64,000 bases of DNA from CAVRCT01 sp963719645 (GTDB lineage Bacteria; Pseudomonadota; Gammaproteobacteria; DSM-16500): the NCBI GenBank assembly GCA_963719645.1, contig CAVRCT010000007.1:310001-374000 (forward strand), given 5' to 3'. The position numbers were made by a program, and so were the translations under genes. Shown piece after piece: positions 35,629-45,415 of this stretch (within the stretch, counting starts at the first letter, position 1; each line of letters opens with the position of its first letter). The notes under the pieces were generated by a model. That model was given only the letters and a program-made list of their open reading frames with translations. It made no database searches and was not told the origin of the DNA.

Positions 35629-37275
35629 ATGACACGATATATTTTTATTACGGGCGGTGTTGTTTCCTCATTGGGGAAGGGCATTGCTTCCGCCTCTTTA
35701 GGTGCGGTGTTAGAAGCCCGCGGTTTCAAAGTGACCTTATTGAAATTGGATCCTTATATTAATGTCGATCCCGGAACGATGAATCCTTCCCAGCATGGCG
35801 AAGTGTTTGTCACCGAAGACGGTGGTGAGACCGATTTGGATTTGGGTCATTACGAACGCTACGTCAGAATTAAAACCAACAAAGCCAATAATTTCACCAG
35901 TGGTCGTATTTATGCGAATGTATTGCGTAAAGAACGCCGCGGAGATTATTTGGGCGGCACGGTGCAAGTGATTCCGCACATTACCGATGAAATCAAACGC
36001 TGCATTAAAAAAGCGGCGCAAGATATCGATATTGCACTGGTTGAAATTGGTGGCACCGTGGGTGACATTGAGTCATTGCCTTTTCTGGAAGCCATTCGGC
36101 AAATGCGAATTGAGTTAGGACGCCAACATGCTATCTTCATTCATCTCACATTAATTCCTTATATTAAAACCGCCGGTGAAATTAAAACAAAACCCACACA
36201 ACATTCAGTGAAAGAATTGCGTTCCATCGGTATTCAACCGGATATTTTATTATGTCGTTGCGACCGGCCTCTGTCAGAAAGTGCGCGGTCTAAAATTGCA
36301 ATGTTTACCAATGTGGAAAAGCGCGCAGTTATTCCATTGCAAGATGTCGATTTTGTGTATCAAATTCCACTGGAATTGCATCACCAAGGATTAGACGACA
36401 TTGTGGTTGAATTGCTCGGCTTGCAAGCGAAACCCGCGGATTTAAGAGAGTGGGAAGCGGTTGTTGAAGCGTATCGTCATCCAACAGCGGAAGTGAATAT
36501 TGGCATGGTTGGCAAATACATGGATTTGACCGAATCCTACAAATCACTCATTGAAGCCATGATTCACGCGGGCATTAAAACACGCACACGCGTCAAAATT
36601 AATTACATTCACGCGGAAGACATTGAGAAACAAGGCGTAGAAATTTTAAATGGGTTAGATGGCATTATTGTGCCAGGTGGATTTGGCAAGCGCGGCATTG
36701 AAGGCAAAATTTCTGCCGTGCGTTATGCGCGCGAGCATAATGTTCCGTATCTCGGCATTTGTTTGGGTATGCAAATTGCAATGATTGAATTTGCGCGCGA
36801 CAAAGTGCGGATGTTAAATGCGAACAGTACGGAGTTTGATCCTGAGACACCGTATCCGGTGGTGGCATTGGTAACGGAATGGTTAGATGAATCCGGCAAT
36901 GTAGAAACCCGTTCCGAAAAATCTGATAAAGGTGGCACGATGCGCTTAGGTGGACAAGTGTGTCATTTAAGCGAAGGGTCATTGGCGCGTAGAGTGTATG
37001 GTAAAGACTCGATTGTTGAACGACATCGTCATCGCTATGAAGTGAATAATAATTTGTTACCTCAAATTGAAGCGGCAGGATTACGTGTTTCGGGTCGTTC
37101 TGCGAATGGTGAATTGGTTGAAATGATTGAATTGCCTGATCATCCTTGGTTTATTGGCTGTCAATTCCATCCGGAATTTACGTCATCACCGCGCGATGGT
37201 CATCCTTTATTTAGTGGGTTTGTGCAAGCAGCAAAAGTTTATCAGGAGCAGCGTAATGCAGATGTGTGGGTTTGA
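35629..37275 (+). CDS. pyrG: CTP synthase
   Basis: Aminates UTP to CTP using glutamine. It has 548 residues: the synthetase domain with GGVVSSLGKGIASASLG, KLDPYINVDPGTMNPSQHGE, and the class I glutamine amidotransferase domain with the nucleophile Cys in YLGICLGMQ and the His/Glu pair in QFHPEF. It precedes and overlaps kdsA, the CTP it makes being used for CMP-KDO activation, consistent with their neighbourhood in related genomes. Confidence 0.98.
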   Translation: MTRYIFITGGVVSSLGKGIASASLGAVLEARGFKVTLLKLDPYINVDPGTMNPSQHGEVFVTEDGGETDLDLGHYERYVRIKTNKANNFTSGRIYANVLRKERRGDYLGGTVQVIPHITDEIKRCIKKAAQDIDIALVEIGGTVGDIESLPFLEAIRQMRIELGRQHAIFIHLTLIPYIKTAGEIKTKPTQHSVKELRSIGIQPDILLCRCDRPLSESARSKIAMFTNVEKRAVIPLQDVDFVYQIPLELHHQGLDDIVVELLGLQAKPADLREWEAVVEAYRHPTAEVNIGMVGKYMDLTESYKSLIEAMIHAGIKTRTRVKINYIHAEDIEKQGVEILNGLDGIIVPGGFGKRGIEGKISAVRYAREHNVPYLGICLGMQIAMIEFARDKVRMLNANSTEFDPETPYPVVALVTEWLDESGNVETRSEKSDKGGTMRLGGQVCHLSEGSLARRVYGKDSIVERHRHRYEVNNNLLPQIEAAGLRVSGRSANGELVEMIELPDHPWFIGCQFHPEFTSSPRDGHPLFSGFVQAAKVYQEQRNADVWV

Positions 37276-38086
37276 GGTTGGTTTAGATCAACCATTTTTT
37301 TTAATCGCGGGTCCTTGTGTGTTAGAAGGCGAGCAATTTGCTGTGGATACAGCGGGTGAATTAAAAGAAATTACTCAGCGGTTGGGCATCAACTTTATTT
37401 ACAAAGCATCCTATGATAAAGCAAATCGTTCTTCTGCCAAAAGTTTTCGTGGGTTAGGAATGGAAGAGGGCTTGCGTATTTTAAGTGTGGTGAAAAAAAC
37501 CGTAGGCGTTCCGGTTATCACTGACGTGCATGAAGATACTCCGCTTGACGAAGTGGCAGAGGTGGTAGATGTGTTACAAACCCCTGCTTTTTTATGTCGA
37601 CAAACTAATTTTATTGAACGTGTTGCGAGACAAGAATTGCCGGTGAATGTGAAAAAAGGCCAGTTTTTATCGCCGTGGGATATGAAATATGTGGTTGAAA
37701 AAGCGCGGTTAGCGGGTAATCAACAAATCATGGTGTGTGAACGCGGTGCGAGTTTTGGGTATAACAATTTAATTTCGGATATGCGTTCTTTAGCCGTGAT
37801 GCGTGAAACAAATTGTCCTGTGGTTTTTGATGCGACGCATTCGGTGCAATTACCGGGTGGGTTAGGCGGCAAGACAGGCGGTCAACGAGAATTTGTGCCG
37901 GTGTTAGCACGTGCGGCGGTAGCGGCAGGTGTGGCTGGTATTTTTATGGAAACGCATCCGAACCCGGATGCGGCACCGTCTGATGGTCCCAACATGTGGC
38001 CGTTAGGAAAAATCGAAGATTTATTATTGTGTCTGCAGGAATTGGATCGCACGGTTAAGCGATTTGGTTTTATTGAGCAGGTGTGA
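37256..38086 (+). CDS. kdsA: 2-dehydro-3-deoxyphosphooctonate aldolase (KDO-8-P synthase)
   Basis: Condenses PEP with arabinose 5-phosphate to KDO-8-phosphate for LPS core. From the ATG at 37256 it has 276 residues with LIAGPCVLEGE, YKASYDKANRSS, GVPVITDVHE, CERGASFGYNNLISDM and ETHPNPDAAPSDGPNMWP. The start lies 20 bases inside pyrG and has AGGAG 7 bases upstream; the longer frame back to 37127 lies in pyrG and is not used. eno, often next, is absent. Confidence 0.97.
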   Translation: MQMCGFEVGLDQPFFLIAGPCVLEGEQFAVDTAGELKEITQRLGINFIYKASYDKANRSSAKSFRGLGMEEGLRILSVVKKTVGVPVITDVHEDTPLDEVAEVVDVLQTPAFLCRQTNFIERVARQELPVNVKKGQFLSPWDMKYVVEKARLAGNQQIMVCERGASFGYNNLISDMRSLAVMRETNCPVVFDATHSVQLPGGLGGKTGGQREFVPVLARAAVAAGVAGIFMETHPNPDAAPSDGPNMWPLGKIEDLLLCLQELDRTVKRFGFIEQV

Positions 38087-38106
38087 AATTTTTTCTGAGC
38101 TCTTAA

Positions 38107-38312
38107 AAAAGCTGTCATCCTGAGTGCTTAAGAACAGGCTGTCATCCTGAGTGCTTTTCGCTCCGAAGGATCTCCCTATGAAGCAGCGAGATGCTTAAGA
38201 ATATTTTTAACGAAACATCAGAAATTTGCGGGAGATCCTTCGGAGCGAAAAGCGCTCAGGATGACAGCCTGTTCTTAAGCACCGAGGATGACAGTCTTTT
38301 CTTAAGCACCGA
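38107..38312. repeat. Family A palindrome
   Basis: Units with CTGTCATCCTGAGTGCTTAAG lead to the CGCTCCGAAGGATCTCC arm, a short loop and its inverse, then inverted units (GAGGATGACAGTCTTTTCTTA). It probably ends the pyrG-kdsA transcript. Confidence 0.92.
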
Positions 38313-38315
38313 AGC

Positions 38316-38345
38316 AAATCTGGGTGTTTACATTGACCCAGATTT
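38316..38345. promoter_or_regulatory. Operator-like palindrome upstream of DUF4143 ATPase 1
   Basis: A perfect 10-bp inverted repeat AAATCTGGGT (38316-38325) / ACCCAGATTT (38336-38345) has a 10-base spacer. It is followed by TATATATA, and a third half-site AACCCAG (38369-38375) lies just before the start codon. This is a typical layout for autoregulation. Confidence 0.55.
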
Positions 38346-38387
38346 TATATATACTGGCTTAATGAGTTAACCCAGTTTTGGTGATGC

Positions 38388-39659
38388 ATGCTTAATCTAC
38401 TACAAATTCTATTAGCCGAATTTACGGCAAAATTAGACGCTACCGAAGGCGCAGTTTTTCGCGAAGCTCACTTTCCTGAAATGGCTCATAAAATTAAAGT
38501 GGCTATTGGTATGAGGCGAGTCGGTAAAACATATTTTTTATTTCAAACGATTCGACAACTTATTCAACAAGAAAATATTCCGCTGCAACGCATTTTATAT
38601 CTTAATTTTGAAGATGATCGCCTGGCTCCTTGTTCACAACAGCAATTCAGAGATATGCTGGAAGGCTTCTACAAGCTATATCCTGAAAATCATGACAATA
38701 CGTGTTATTTATTTTTAGATGAAGTCCAAAATGTACAAGAGTGGGCGTTAGTCATCCGTCGGTTTTTTGACACCAAAAAAGTTCAAATATATTTAACAGG
38801 CTCTTCCGCAAAATTGCTTAGCAAAGAAATTGCGACTTCTTTACGTGGCCGCTCGCTTGCAACTGAAATTTGGCCATATAGTTTTAATGAATATTTACTT
38901 GCAAATAAAATACAATTTGACAAATCGCTGCTAGGCCAACGAACCCGTGATCTTTTAATCAAGCAGTTGCAACATTACCTTGAGCAAGGTGGTTTGCCTG
39001 AAACAATAGACACCATGCAAACCGAACAAAAGCAATTACTTCAGGATTATACAGAGCTTGTGATCATGCGTGATATTGTCGAGCGCTACAACATCACAAA
39101 CATTGCTTTAATAAAATATCTTATTAAAACAGTATTAAAAAATCCTGGCAGTGGTTTTTCGATTAACAAATTTACCAATGATGTGAAAAGCCAAGGGTTA
39201 ACAGGTTCCAAAAATACAATATTGGATTATTTGCATTATATTGAAGATGCGTATCTTGCTTTTCCAGTGCCGTTATACAGCGAATCTATTCGCAAGACGT
39301 TAACTAATCCAAGAAAAATGTATGTAATCGATTCTGGTCTTTCAAGAGCTTTCACGTTTAGTTTAAACAATAATACAGGCCATTTATTTGAAAATATGAT
39401 TTATCTTGATTTAAGACGACAAGGCCACAAGATTCATTATTATTTAACGAAAGAACGCTATGAAGTTGATTTTCTGAGCGAAGATCGTCTTGGTAATAAA
39501 TGTTTATATCAAGTGGTATGGGATGCAACCAATCAGCAAACCATGGAAAGAGAATTAAGAGCGCTAGATGCTGCAAAAATAGAATTGAAAATGCCAGGTA
39601 AAATAATTACACCTGATGTTTATATTGACGGATTGCATCTGGGCTTGCCGCTGGCATGA
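38388..39659 (+). CDS. AAA ATPase with DUF4143 domain (1)
   Basis: The 423-residue protein has the Walker A GMRRVGKT at 41-48, Walker B CYLFLDEVQNV near 100, sensor-like IYLTGSSAKLLSKEIATSL, a winged-helix segment and the C-terminal DUF4143 nuclease-like fold (HYYLTKERYEVDFL). Members of this ATPase family are abundant but poorly understood and are often exchanged horizontally. Two other members lie in this window (41397 and 51379). Each is monocistronic and preceded by its own palindrome. Confidence 0.88.
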   Translation: MLNLLQILLAEFTAKLDATEGAVFREAHFPEMAHKIKVAIGMRRVGKTYFLFQTIRQLIQQENIPLQRILYLNFEDDRLAPCSQQQFRDMLEGFYKLYPENHDNTCYLFLDEVQNVQEWALVIRRFFDTKKVQIYLTGSSAKLLSKEIATSLRGRSLATEIWPYSFNEYLLANKIQFDKSLLGQRTRDLLIKQLQHYLEQGGLPETIDTMQTEQKQLLQDYTELVIMRDIVERYNITNIALIKYLIKTVLKNPGSGFSINKFTNDVKSQGLTGSKNTILDYLHYIEDAYLAFPVPLYSESIRKTLTNPRKMYVIDSGLSRAFTFSLNNNTGHLFENMIYLDLRRQGHKIHYYLTKERYEVDFLSEDRLGNKCLYQVVWDATNQQTMERELRALDAAKIELKMPGKIITPDVYIDGLHLGLPLA

Positions 39660-39735
39660 CACCGAGTATACAGACGTTAAAAAACGAGCCTTTTCCGATA
39701 ACTTATTTTAATTTTCCGATTGAATAAATAATTTT

Positions 39736-40545
39736 TTATAAAAAATTCTCATTTTTAAGCCAGATAATAGCCCAATTAAACGGATCGGAATCAACGGAGG
39801 GCGATCCACCAAATGGACAATCAAAAGTGAATATGATGTAAAATGATAAACCGATAATGCCTGAAAAAAATAATAACAACGTCGACCATAAAAAATGATT
39901 TTCAACGGTAAACATTCCATGGAAAGCAAATAAAATGAACGCGCCTACAATTAACATTGGCCAAAGTGATTTAGCAATATTGCCTTTAGAAATCATGATA
40001 CGCGCACGTCTTGCATCGAGCCATTTTGATAACAACGTCAGCGCGTGAGAGAAAATAATATATTGTCGCTCATTTCTCGGTTGAATTGTTTTGATGGCAT
40101 TGATTAGTCTAAAAGCGATGATACAGCTATTCGATTTAGGCGATAGGATGAGATGACTATGCCCTTTGGCTAATGCTGGCCATTCGACTGTAACTGCTTC
40201 ATTTAAATATTCAATAGCCGTTTCACGAATCAATGCACCGTTATCTTGAGTCGAGGTGCCTACCGTATGAATCAAGTCAATTAACGCATCCACTTCGGTT
40301 GTTACAGACATTTCAGAGGCACAATAATTTTGCCATACACCTGAAATAGAAAAAGCAACTAAAACCGCATATATCGTGCCAAGCACGGCATAAATTGCCG
40401 TGATTAAGCCAGATTTTGGCGTTAAATCCAACGATCCAAACAGGAAATAAACGGTAATTGCGGAACCAAACGCAACAAGCACGGTACTAAAAACAATAAA
40501 CAGTAACTGTACTAGTGCGGGTAATTTGAGAATAAATAATCTCAT
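39736..40545 (-). CDS. DUF4239-family membrane protein
   Basis: The 269-residue protein has two N-terminal transmembrane helices (about 8-34 and 45-70), a cytosolic helical domain with the conserved SGVWQNY and a basic LLSKWLDARRARI segment, then two C-terminal transmembrane helices, ending with the CPFGGSPSVDSDPF motif. This layout matches the bestrophin-like DUF4239 family; an ion-channel role is only inferred. It is convergent with DUF4143 ATPase 1, with a 76-bp gap lacking a strong terminator. Confidence 0.82.
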   Translation of the reverse strand: MRLFILKLPALVQLLFIVFSTVLVAFGSAITVYFLFGSLDLTPKSGLITAIYAVLGTIYAVLVAFSISGVWQNYCASEMSVTTEVDALIDLIHTVGTSTQDNGALIRETAIEYLNEAVTVEWPALAKGHSHLILSPKSNSCIIAFRLINAIKTIQPRNERQYIIFSHALTLLSKWLDARRARIMISKGNIAKSLWPMLIVGAFILFAFHGMFTVENHFLWSTLLLFFSGIIGLSFYIIFTFDCPFGGSPSVDSDPFNWAIIWLKNENFL

Positions 40546-40660
40546 TATACTTTTCCTTGTGCCGATGTATGACTATTAATTCCATGTCATTTCATACAAT
40601 AAATTTTTCTCGATAGATAGTAACAACCTTTAACTTGATTGTAAAACCAAGGGCAACCTG

Positions 40661-40739
40661 AAGAGGTCGGATGCCAACATCCTACAAGTCAAAATACAAT
40701 TTCTTTCTGACGTGTAGAATGTTGGCATCTGACCTCTTT
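40661..40739. repeat. Family I palindrome
   Basis: Imperfect 30-bp arms (AAGAGGTCGGATGCCAACAT and inverse AAGAGGTCAGATGCCAACAT) surround a 20-base AT-rich loop. It is the only copy in the window. Confidence 0.85.
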
Positions 40740-40750
40740 GTTTCATATAT

Positions 40751-40858
40751 AGTAGAGAGATGCTTAAAAATATTTTTAACTAGGCCTCAGAAATTTGCGG
40801 GAGATCCTTCGGAGCGAAAAGCACTCAGGATGACAGCCCTTTCTTTAGCGGGAGCTGC
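40751..40858. repeat. Family A half element
   Basis: Only the loop and right arm are present (AGAAATTTGCGGGAGATCC, CTTCGGAGCGAAAAGCACTC, GATGACAGCCCTTTCTT). The left arm is replaced by family I. A further A scrap (CTTCGGAGCGAAAAGCACTC) lies at 41192-41235. Confidence 0.88.
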
Positions 40859-40887
40859 TTAAGACAAGGGCTTCCCCCTTTGAAAAA

Positions 40888-41062
40888 AGCGTTGTTGCGT
40901 AATTCACAGAGTCAGCTTAGTGTCGTGCCAGCGTGCTTTTAGCTGGCATCCAGGTTTGCTCTATTTATGACTATATAAATTTTATTAAGAGCAAACCTGG
41001 ATGCCAGCTAAAAGCACGCTGGCACGACACTAAGTCGACACCGTGAATTACGCAACAACGCC
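40888..41062. mobile_element. Element D, copy 2 (175 bp)
   Basis: Same length as copy 1, with ends AGCGTTGTTGCGTAATTCA and the inverse GGCGTTGTTGCGTAATTCA. The 9-bp duplication TTTGAAAAA flanks it (40879-40887 and 41063-41071) inside family C remnants (CTTCCCCCTTTGAAAA ... AAAGGGGGATTGAGGGGG). C remnants continue to about 41155. Confidence 0.88.
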
Positions 41063-41324
41063 TTTGAAAAAGGGGGATTGAGGGGGATTTGTAAAAAAAA
41101 TAAATTTTATAAAAATCCCTCCTGACCTCCCTTTTTCAAAGGGAGAGACTTCTCTAAGCAGATAACTGCTATATAATTTTCAAGACAGTTGCTTCGGAGC
41201 GAAAAGCACTCAGGACGACAGCCTATTTTTAAGCTGGAGCCGTAGAGCTTTTTAGACTTGTGGATAACGATATGGATGTAATTCAGTCGCTCACCCCTTG
41301 TTTTTTGATAAAATGAACATTAAT

Positions 41325-41357
41325 ATGTAATTTAGAAGTTGAATTTCTAAATTACAT
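41325..41357. promoter_or_regulatory. Operator-like palindrome upstream of DUF4143 ATPase 2
   Basis: A perfect 13-bp inverted repeat ATGTAATTTAGAA (41325-41337) / TTCTAAATTACAT (41345-41357) with a 7-base spacer, 39 bp before the start codon. Confidence 0.55.
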
Positions 41358-41396
41358 AAATATTTGTAACTTAATGATTAAAAGGTTGAAATTTCA

Positions 41397-42566
41397 ATGT
41401 TAAAAAGAGAAATTGCCTCTGAAGTGCTGGAAATGGCTAAAGCATATCCAGTGGTGACATTGCTTGGGCCTCGGCAATCCGGCAAAACCACTCTCAGTAA
41501 AGCCTTATTTCCAGACAAGGCTTATGTCTCATTAGAAGACCTTGATGAGAGAAGTTTCGCCGAGACTGACCCTAAGGGTTTTCTTGCTCGGTTCAAGGAA
41601 GGCGCGATTTTTGATGAAATTCAGCGTGTGCCAACATTACTTTCGTTTATGCAAGGTGTGGTTGATAAAGCAGATAAAAAAGGGTTTTTTATTTTAACGG
41701 GTAGTCATCAATTAGCACTACATGAATCAGTGAGTCAATCGCTTGCCGGGCGTACAGCCATATTAAAACTATTGCCGTTTGAAATTAATGAAATTGCGAG
41801 TATCACCCAGCAATTTAACGTGGATGAATATATTTATCATGGGTTGTACCCGCGAATTTACAAAGATAATTTGCAACCAACGAAATTTTATCGTGATTAT
41901 GTGCAAACCTATCTGGAGCGAGATGTTCGGCAAATGATAAATGTGAAAGATTTAGCATTATTTCAACAATTTTTGAAATTATGTGCGGGTCGAACAGGAC
42001 AACTATTTAATAGTCATAACATCAGCAATGAACTTGGGATTTCTTATCATACTGTATCGAATTGGTTATCAATATTGGAAGCATCTTTTGTGATTTTTCG
42101 GTTACAACCCTATTTTGAAAATTTTGGAAAACGTATCATTAAATCGCCAAAAATTTATTTTACGGATGTTGGATTAGCAACTTATTTATTGGATATTACT
42201 GCAGTTGAACAAGTTTCACGTGACCCATTGCGTGGTAGCTTGGTTGAAAATTTAGTTATTTCTGAATTTATAAAAAATCGGCTGAATAAAGGATTTGAAC
42301 CGAGTTTCTATTTTTATCGAGACAGTAATCAAAATGAAGTGGATTTGATTTTTAAGGATGGCAATCATTTGGTTCCGATTGAAATCAAAGCATCACAAAC
42401 TTTTCATTCACAATTTCTGAAAGGATTAGAATATTTCAAATCATTGACAAAAGAGCGATGTAAAAAAGGGATTTTAATTTATAGTGGTGAACAAGAACAA
42501 CGGTTAAATGATTTTTATATTTATAATTTTAAGCATGTTGGTCAGGCGTTACTCTCGTTAGTATAG
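41397..42566 (+). CDS. AAA ATPase with DUF4143 domain (2)
   Basis: The 389-residue protein has Walker A GPRQSGKT at 24-31, a compact Walker B GAIFDEIQRV near 70, FILTGSHQLALHES (sensor region), a helix-turn-helix-like SHNISNELGISYHTVSNWL at about 200, and the C-terminal SNQNEVDLIFKDGNHLVPIEI nuclease-like motif (E-V-D ... E-I-K). It is of a different subgroup from copy 1. It stands alone downstream of repeat debris and is likely acquired. Confidence 0.88.
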   Translation: MLKREIASEVLEMAKAYPVVTLLGPRQSGKTTLSKALFPDKAYVSLEDLDERSFAETDPKGFLARFKEGAIFDEIQRVPTLLSFMQGVVDKADKKGFFILTGSHQLALHESVSQSLAGRTAILKLLPFEINEIASITQQFNVDEYIYHGLYPRIYKDNLQPTKFYRDYVQTYLERDVRQMINVKDLALFQQFLKLCAGRTGQLFNSHNISNELGISYHTVSNWLSILEASFVIFRLQPYFENFGKRIIKSPKIYFTDVGLATYLLDITAVEQVSRDPLRGSLVENLVISEFIKNRLNKGFEPSFYFYRDSNQNEVDLIFKDGNHLVPIEIKASQTFHSQFLKGLEYFKSLTKERCKKGILIYSGEQEQRLNDFYIYNFKHVGQALLSLV

Positions 42567-42580
42567 TGCGGGTTAAGAGC

Positions 42581-42624
42581 CAATGGCGCTAGCTTAAGAA
42601 CTGTCGTCCTGGAATTTATTGGCG
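42581..42624. repeat. Element B fragment
   Basis: Only the first 44 bp of B survive (CAATGGCGCTAGCTTAAGAA, then GTCGTCCTGGAATTTA) with several substitutions, and no C flank. It is an old, truncated copy. Confidence 0.8.
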
Positions 42625-42649
42625 GTTTAAACCTCAGATTGCATCCGGG

Positions 42650-45415
42650 CTACAACGCCGCAATTTTTTCTAACTGATCCATTAATTTCGTTAACGTGGT
42701 TTTTAATTCCAATAATTTTGCGCGCTCTTTGTCAACCACATCCGTGGGCGCTCGATCCACAAAGCTGGGATTTTGTAATTTGGTTTCGGCGCGTTCGGTT
42801 TCTTTTTTTAATTTAACAATTTCACGGGACAAGCGATCAGATTCTTCTTGTTTATCAATCAAGCCTGCCATCGGAATTAAAATTTCTAATTCACTCACTA
42901 ATGCAGTGGCAGATTCCGGTGGCGTTTCGCCAGCGGTCAACCAAGTTGCGCTGGCTAATTTAGCTAAGCTCATGACTAAATGTCGATGCGCAGCAAACCG
43001 TTTTTTATCAATCTCCGTGCCTTTGCTCAATAAAGCGGTTAAACCTTTGCCCGGTGCAATATTCATTTCACTGCGTAACGTGCGCACGGCAATGATGACG
43101 CTTTTCACCCATTCTAACTCGGCTTCACTGCCTAACTGTTTGAGTGCGGAATCAAATTGCGGATACGCTTCTTGCATAATCGTCACCGATTTTTTACCCG
43201 CCAGCGGTGCAACACGTTGCCAAATTTCTTCGGTAACAAATGGCATGATGGGATGCAATAAACGCAATACCGTTTCTAACACACGAATGAGTGTATGACG
43301 CGTACCACGTAATTGTTCTGCGCTGCTCTCGGCTGAATTTAAAATAGGTTTGGATAATTCCAAATACCAATCACAAAATTCATTCCAGGTGAATTCATAG
43401 ATCGCTTGAGAAAATAAATCAAACCGATAATTGGCTAACGCCTCATGCGCAACTTGAATCGTTGTTTGCAAGCGAGAAAGAATCCATTGGTCAGGCAGTG
43501 ATAACGTCATTTGCTGATTCGTCAGACCATTGTCGTGATTCTCTGTATTCATTAACACATACCGCGCCGCATTCCATAATTTATTACAAAAATTACGGTA
43601 GCCTTCAAGACGGCCTAAATCAAAACGAATTTCGCGACCATAAGAGGCTAGCGCACAAAAAGTAAAACGCAGTGCATCCGTGCCATAGGCCGCAATGCCA
43701 TCTGGAAATTGTTTGACAGTATTTTTTTCAATGCGCTGTGCCATGGCAGGTTGCATCAACCCATACGTGCGTTTTTGCAATAAATCCTCAAGCGTTATGC
43801 CATCAATTAAATCAAGTGGATCGAGCACATTGCCTTTTGATTTCGACATCTTTTGGCCTTCCGCATCGCGAATTAAGCCAGTGATAAATACTTCGTTGAA
43901 GGGTACTTTGCCCATGAATTTTAAACCCATCATGATCATGCGCGCGACCCAAAAGAAAATAATATCAAAACCAGTGACTAATACATTCGTTGGGTAAAAA
44001 GTTGCGAGTTCCGGTGTTTGTTCTGGCCAGCCTAACGTTGCAAATGGCCAGAGCGCTGATGAAAACCACGTGTCTAGCACATCCATGTCTTGTTCTAATT
44101 TAACATCCGCACTTAATTGATTACGCGTGCGAACATCTTTCTCATCTTGGCCGACATAATGATTGCCATCCGCATCATACCAAACTGGAATCCGGTGTCC
44201 CCACCATAATTGTCGACTGATACACCAGTCTTCAATATTGTTGAGCCACTGAAAATATGTTTTGTTCCAATTCTCTGGAATAAATTTCACTTCCCCCCGT
44301 TCGACGGCAGCAATCGCAGGTTCAGCTAAGGGTTTCATTTTCATAAACCATTGTTGCGTGAGATAGGGTTCAATGATGACATCGGATTTTTCACCGCGAG
44401 GTACTTTCAATGTATGTTTTTCAACTTTTTCGATCAAGCCTAAGACTTCTAAATCTTTTAAAATTTGTTTTCGCGCAGCAAAACGTTCTAAGCCTTGATA
44501 CGCTGTCGGTGCATTTTCATTAATATGTGCATCGGGCGTGAAAATATTTATCGGTGTGAGTTGATGACGTTGACCGAATGCATAATCGGTAAAATCATGC
44601 GCGGGTGTGATTTTCACGCAGCCGCTACCAAATTCTCTTTCGACAAAATCATCGGCAATAATCGGGATCATTCTGCCCGTTAAAGGTAATTGCACGTGTT
44701 TGCCAATATAGTTTTGATACCGTTCATCGTCGGGATGAACAGCAACAGCCACATCGCCTAGTAATGTTTCTGGTCGAGTTGTCGCGACGGTGATGTGACC
44801 TTTGCCCTCTTCAAGCGGATAACGAATATGCCAAAGCTGTCCTTCTTCTTCTGTGCTGACGACTTCAAGATCAGAGATGGCCGTCAATAATTTAGGATCC
44901 CAATTGACTAAGCGTGTACCACGATAAATTAATCCTTCCTCATGTAAACGAATAAATACTTCGCGCACCGCATGAGAAAAAGGTTCATCCATGGTAAATC
45001 GTTCACGCGACCAATCCATCGACGCGCCCATGCGACGTAATTGCCGCGTAATCGTGCCGCCCGATTCTTTTTTCCATTCCCATACTTTTTCGACAAATGC
45101 ATCACGACTCATTTCACGACGGCTTTTGCCCGCCATCATCAGTTGGCGTTCAACCACCATTTGGGTGGCGATGCCCGCGTGATCGGATCCGGTTTGCCAT
45201 AAGGTATTGTCACCTTGCATGCGATGATAACGGATCAAAATATCCATTAAGGTATGCTGAAAACCATGTCCCATGTGCAAACTGCCGGTGACATTGGGCG
45301 GCGGTAGCATGATGCAATAAGGCTTGCCATCACCACTGGGTGAAAAATAGTTATGTTGTTCCCAGGTTTGATACCAGGTTTGTTCGATTGCTTGCGGATT
45401 ATATGTTTTTTCCAT
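42650..45415 (-). CDS. valS: Valyl-tRNA synthetase
   Basis: Class I aminoacyl-tRNA synthetase. It has 921 residues with the HIGH-type motif PPNVTGSLHMGH, the editing (CP1) domain with TTRPETLLGDVAVAVHP, KMSKS in GQKMSKSKGNVLDP, the anticodon-binding helical domain, and a C-terminal coiled-coil arm (about 850-921). Its ATG overlaps the holC stop by one base, so it is translated from the pepA-holC-valS transcript. Confidence 0.98.
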   Translation of the reverse strand: MEKTYNPQAIEQTWYQTWEQHNYFSPSGDGKPYCIMLPPPNVTGSLHMGHGFQHTLMDILIRYHRMQGDNTLWQTGSDHAGIATQMVVERQLMMAGKSRREMSRDAFVEKVWEWKKESGGTITRQLRRMGASMDWSRERFTMDEPFSHAVREVFIRLHEEGLIYRGTRLVNWDPKLLTAISDLEVVSTEEEGQLWHIRYPLEEGKGHITVATTRPETLLGDVAVAVHPDDERYQNYIGKHVQLPLTGRMIPIIADDFVEREFGSGCVKITPAHDFTDYAFGQRHQLTPINIFTPDAHINENAPTAYQGLERFAARKQILKDLEVLGLIEKVEKHTLKVPRGEKSDVIIEPYLTQQWFMKMKPLAEPAIAAVERGEVKFIPENWNKTYFQWLNNIEDWCISRQLWWGHRIPVWYDADGNHYVGQDEKDVRTRNQLSADVKLEQDMDVLDTWFSSALWPFATLGWPEQTPELATFYPTNVLVTGFDIIFFWVARMIMMGLKFMGKVPFNEVFITGLIRDAEGQKMSKSKGNVLDPLDLIDGITLEDLLQKRTYGLMQPAMAQRIEKNTVKQFPDGIAAYGTDALRFTFCALASYGREIRFDLGRLEGYRNFCNKLWNAARYVLMNTENHDNGLTNQQMTLSLPDQWILSRLQTTIQVAHEALANYRFDLFSQAIYEFTWNEFCDWYLELSKPILNSAESSAEQLRGTRHTLIRVLETVLRLLHPIMPFVTEEIWQRVAPLAGKKSVTIMQEAYPQFDSALKQLGSEAELEWVKSVIIAVRTLRSEMNIAPGKGLTALLSKGTEIDKKRFAAHRHLVMSLAKLASATWLTAGETPPESATALVSELEILIPMAGLIDKQEESDRLSREIVKLKKETERAETKLQNPSFVDRAPTDVVDKERAKLLELKTTLTKLMDQLEKIAAL

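Noticed and set aside
37127..37255. 43-codon N-terminal extension of KdsA
   Set aside because: It lies entirely in pyrG in another frame; the ATG at 37256 with AGGAG gives the family length.
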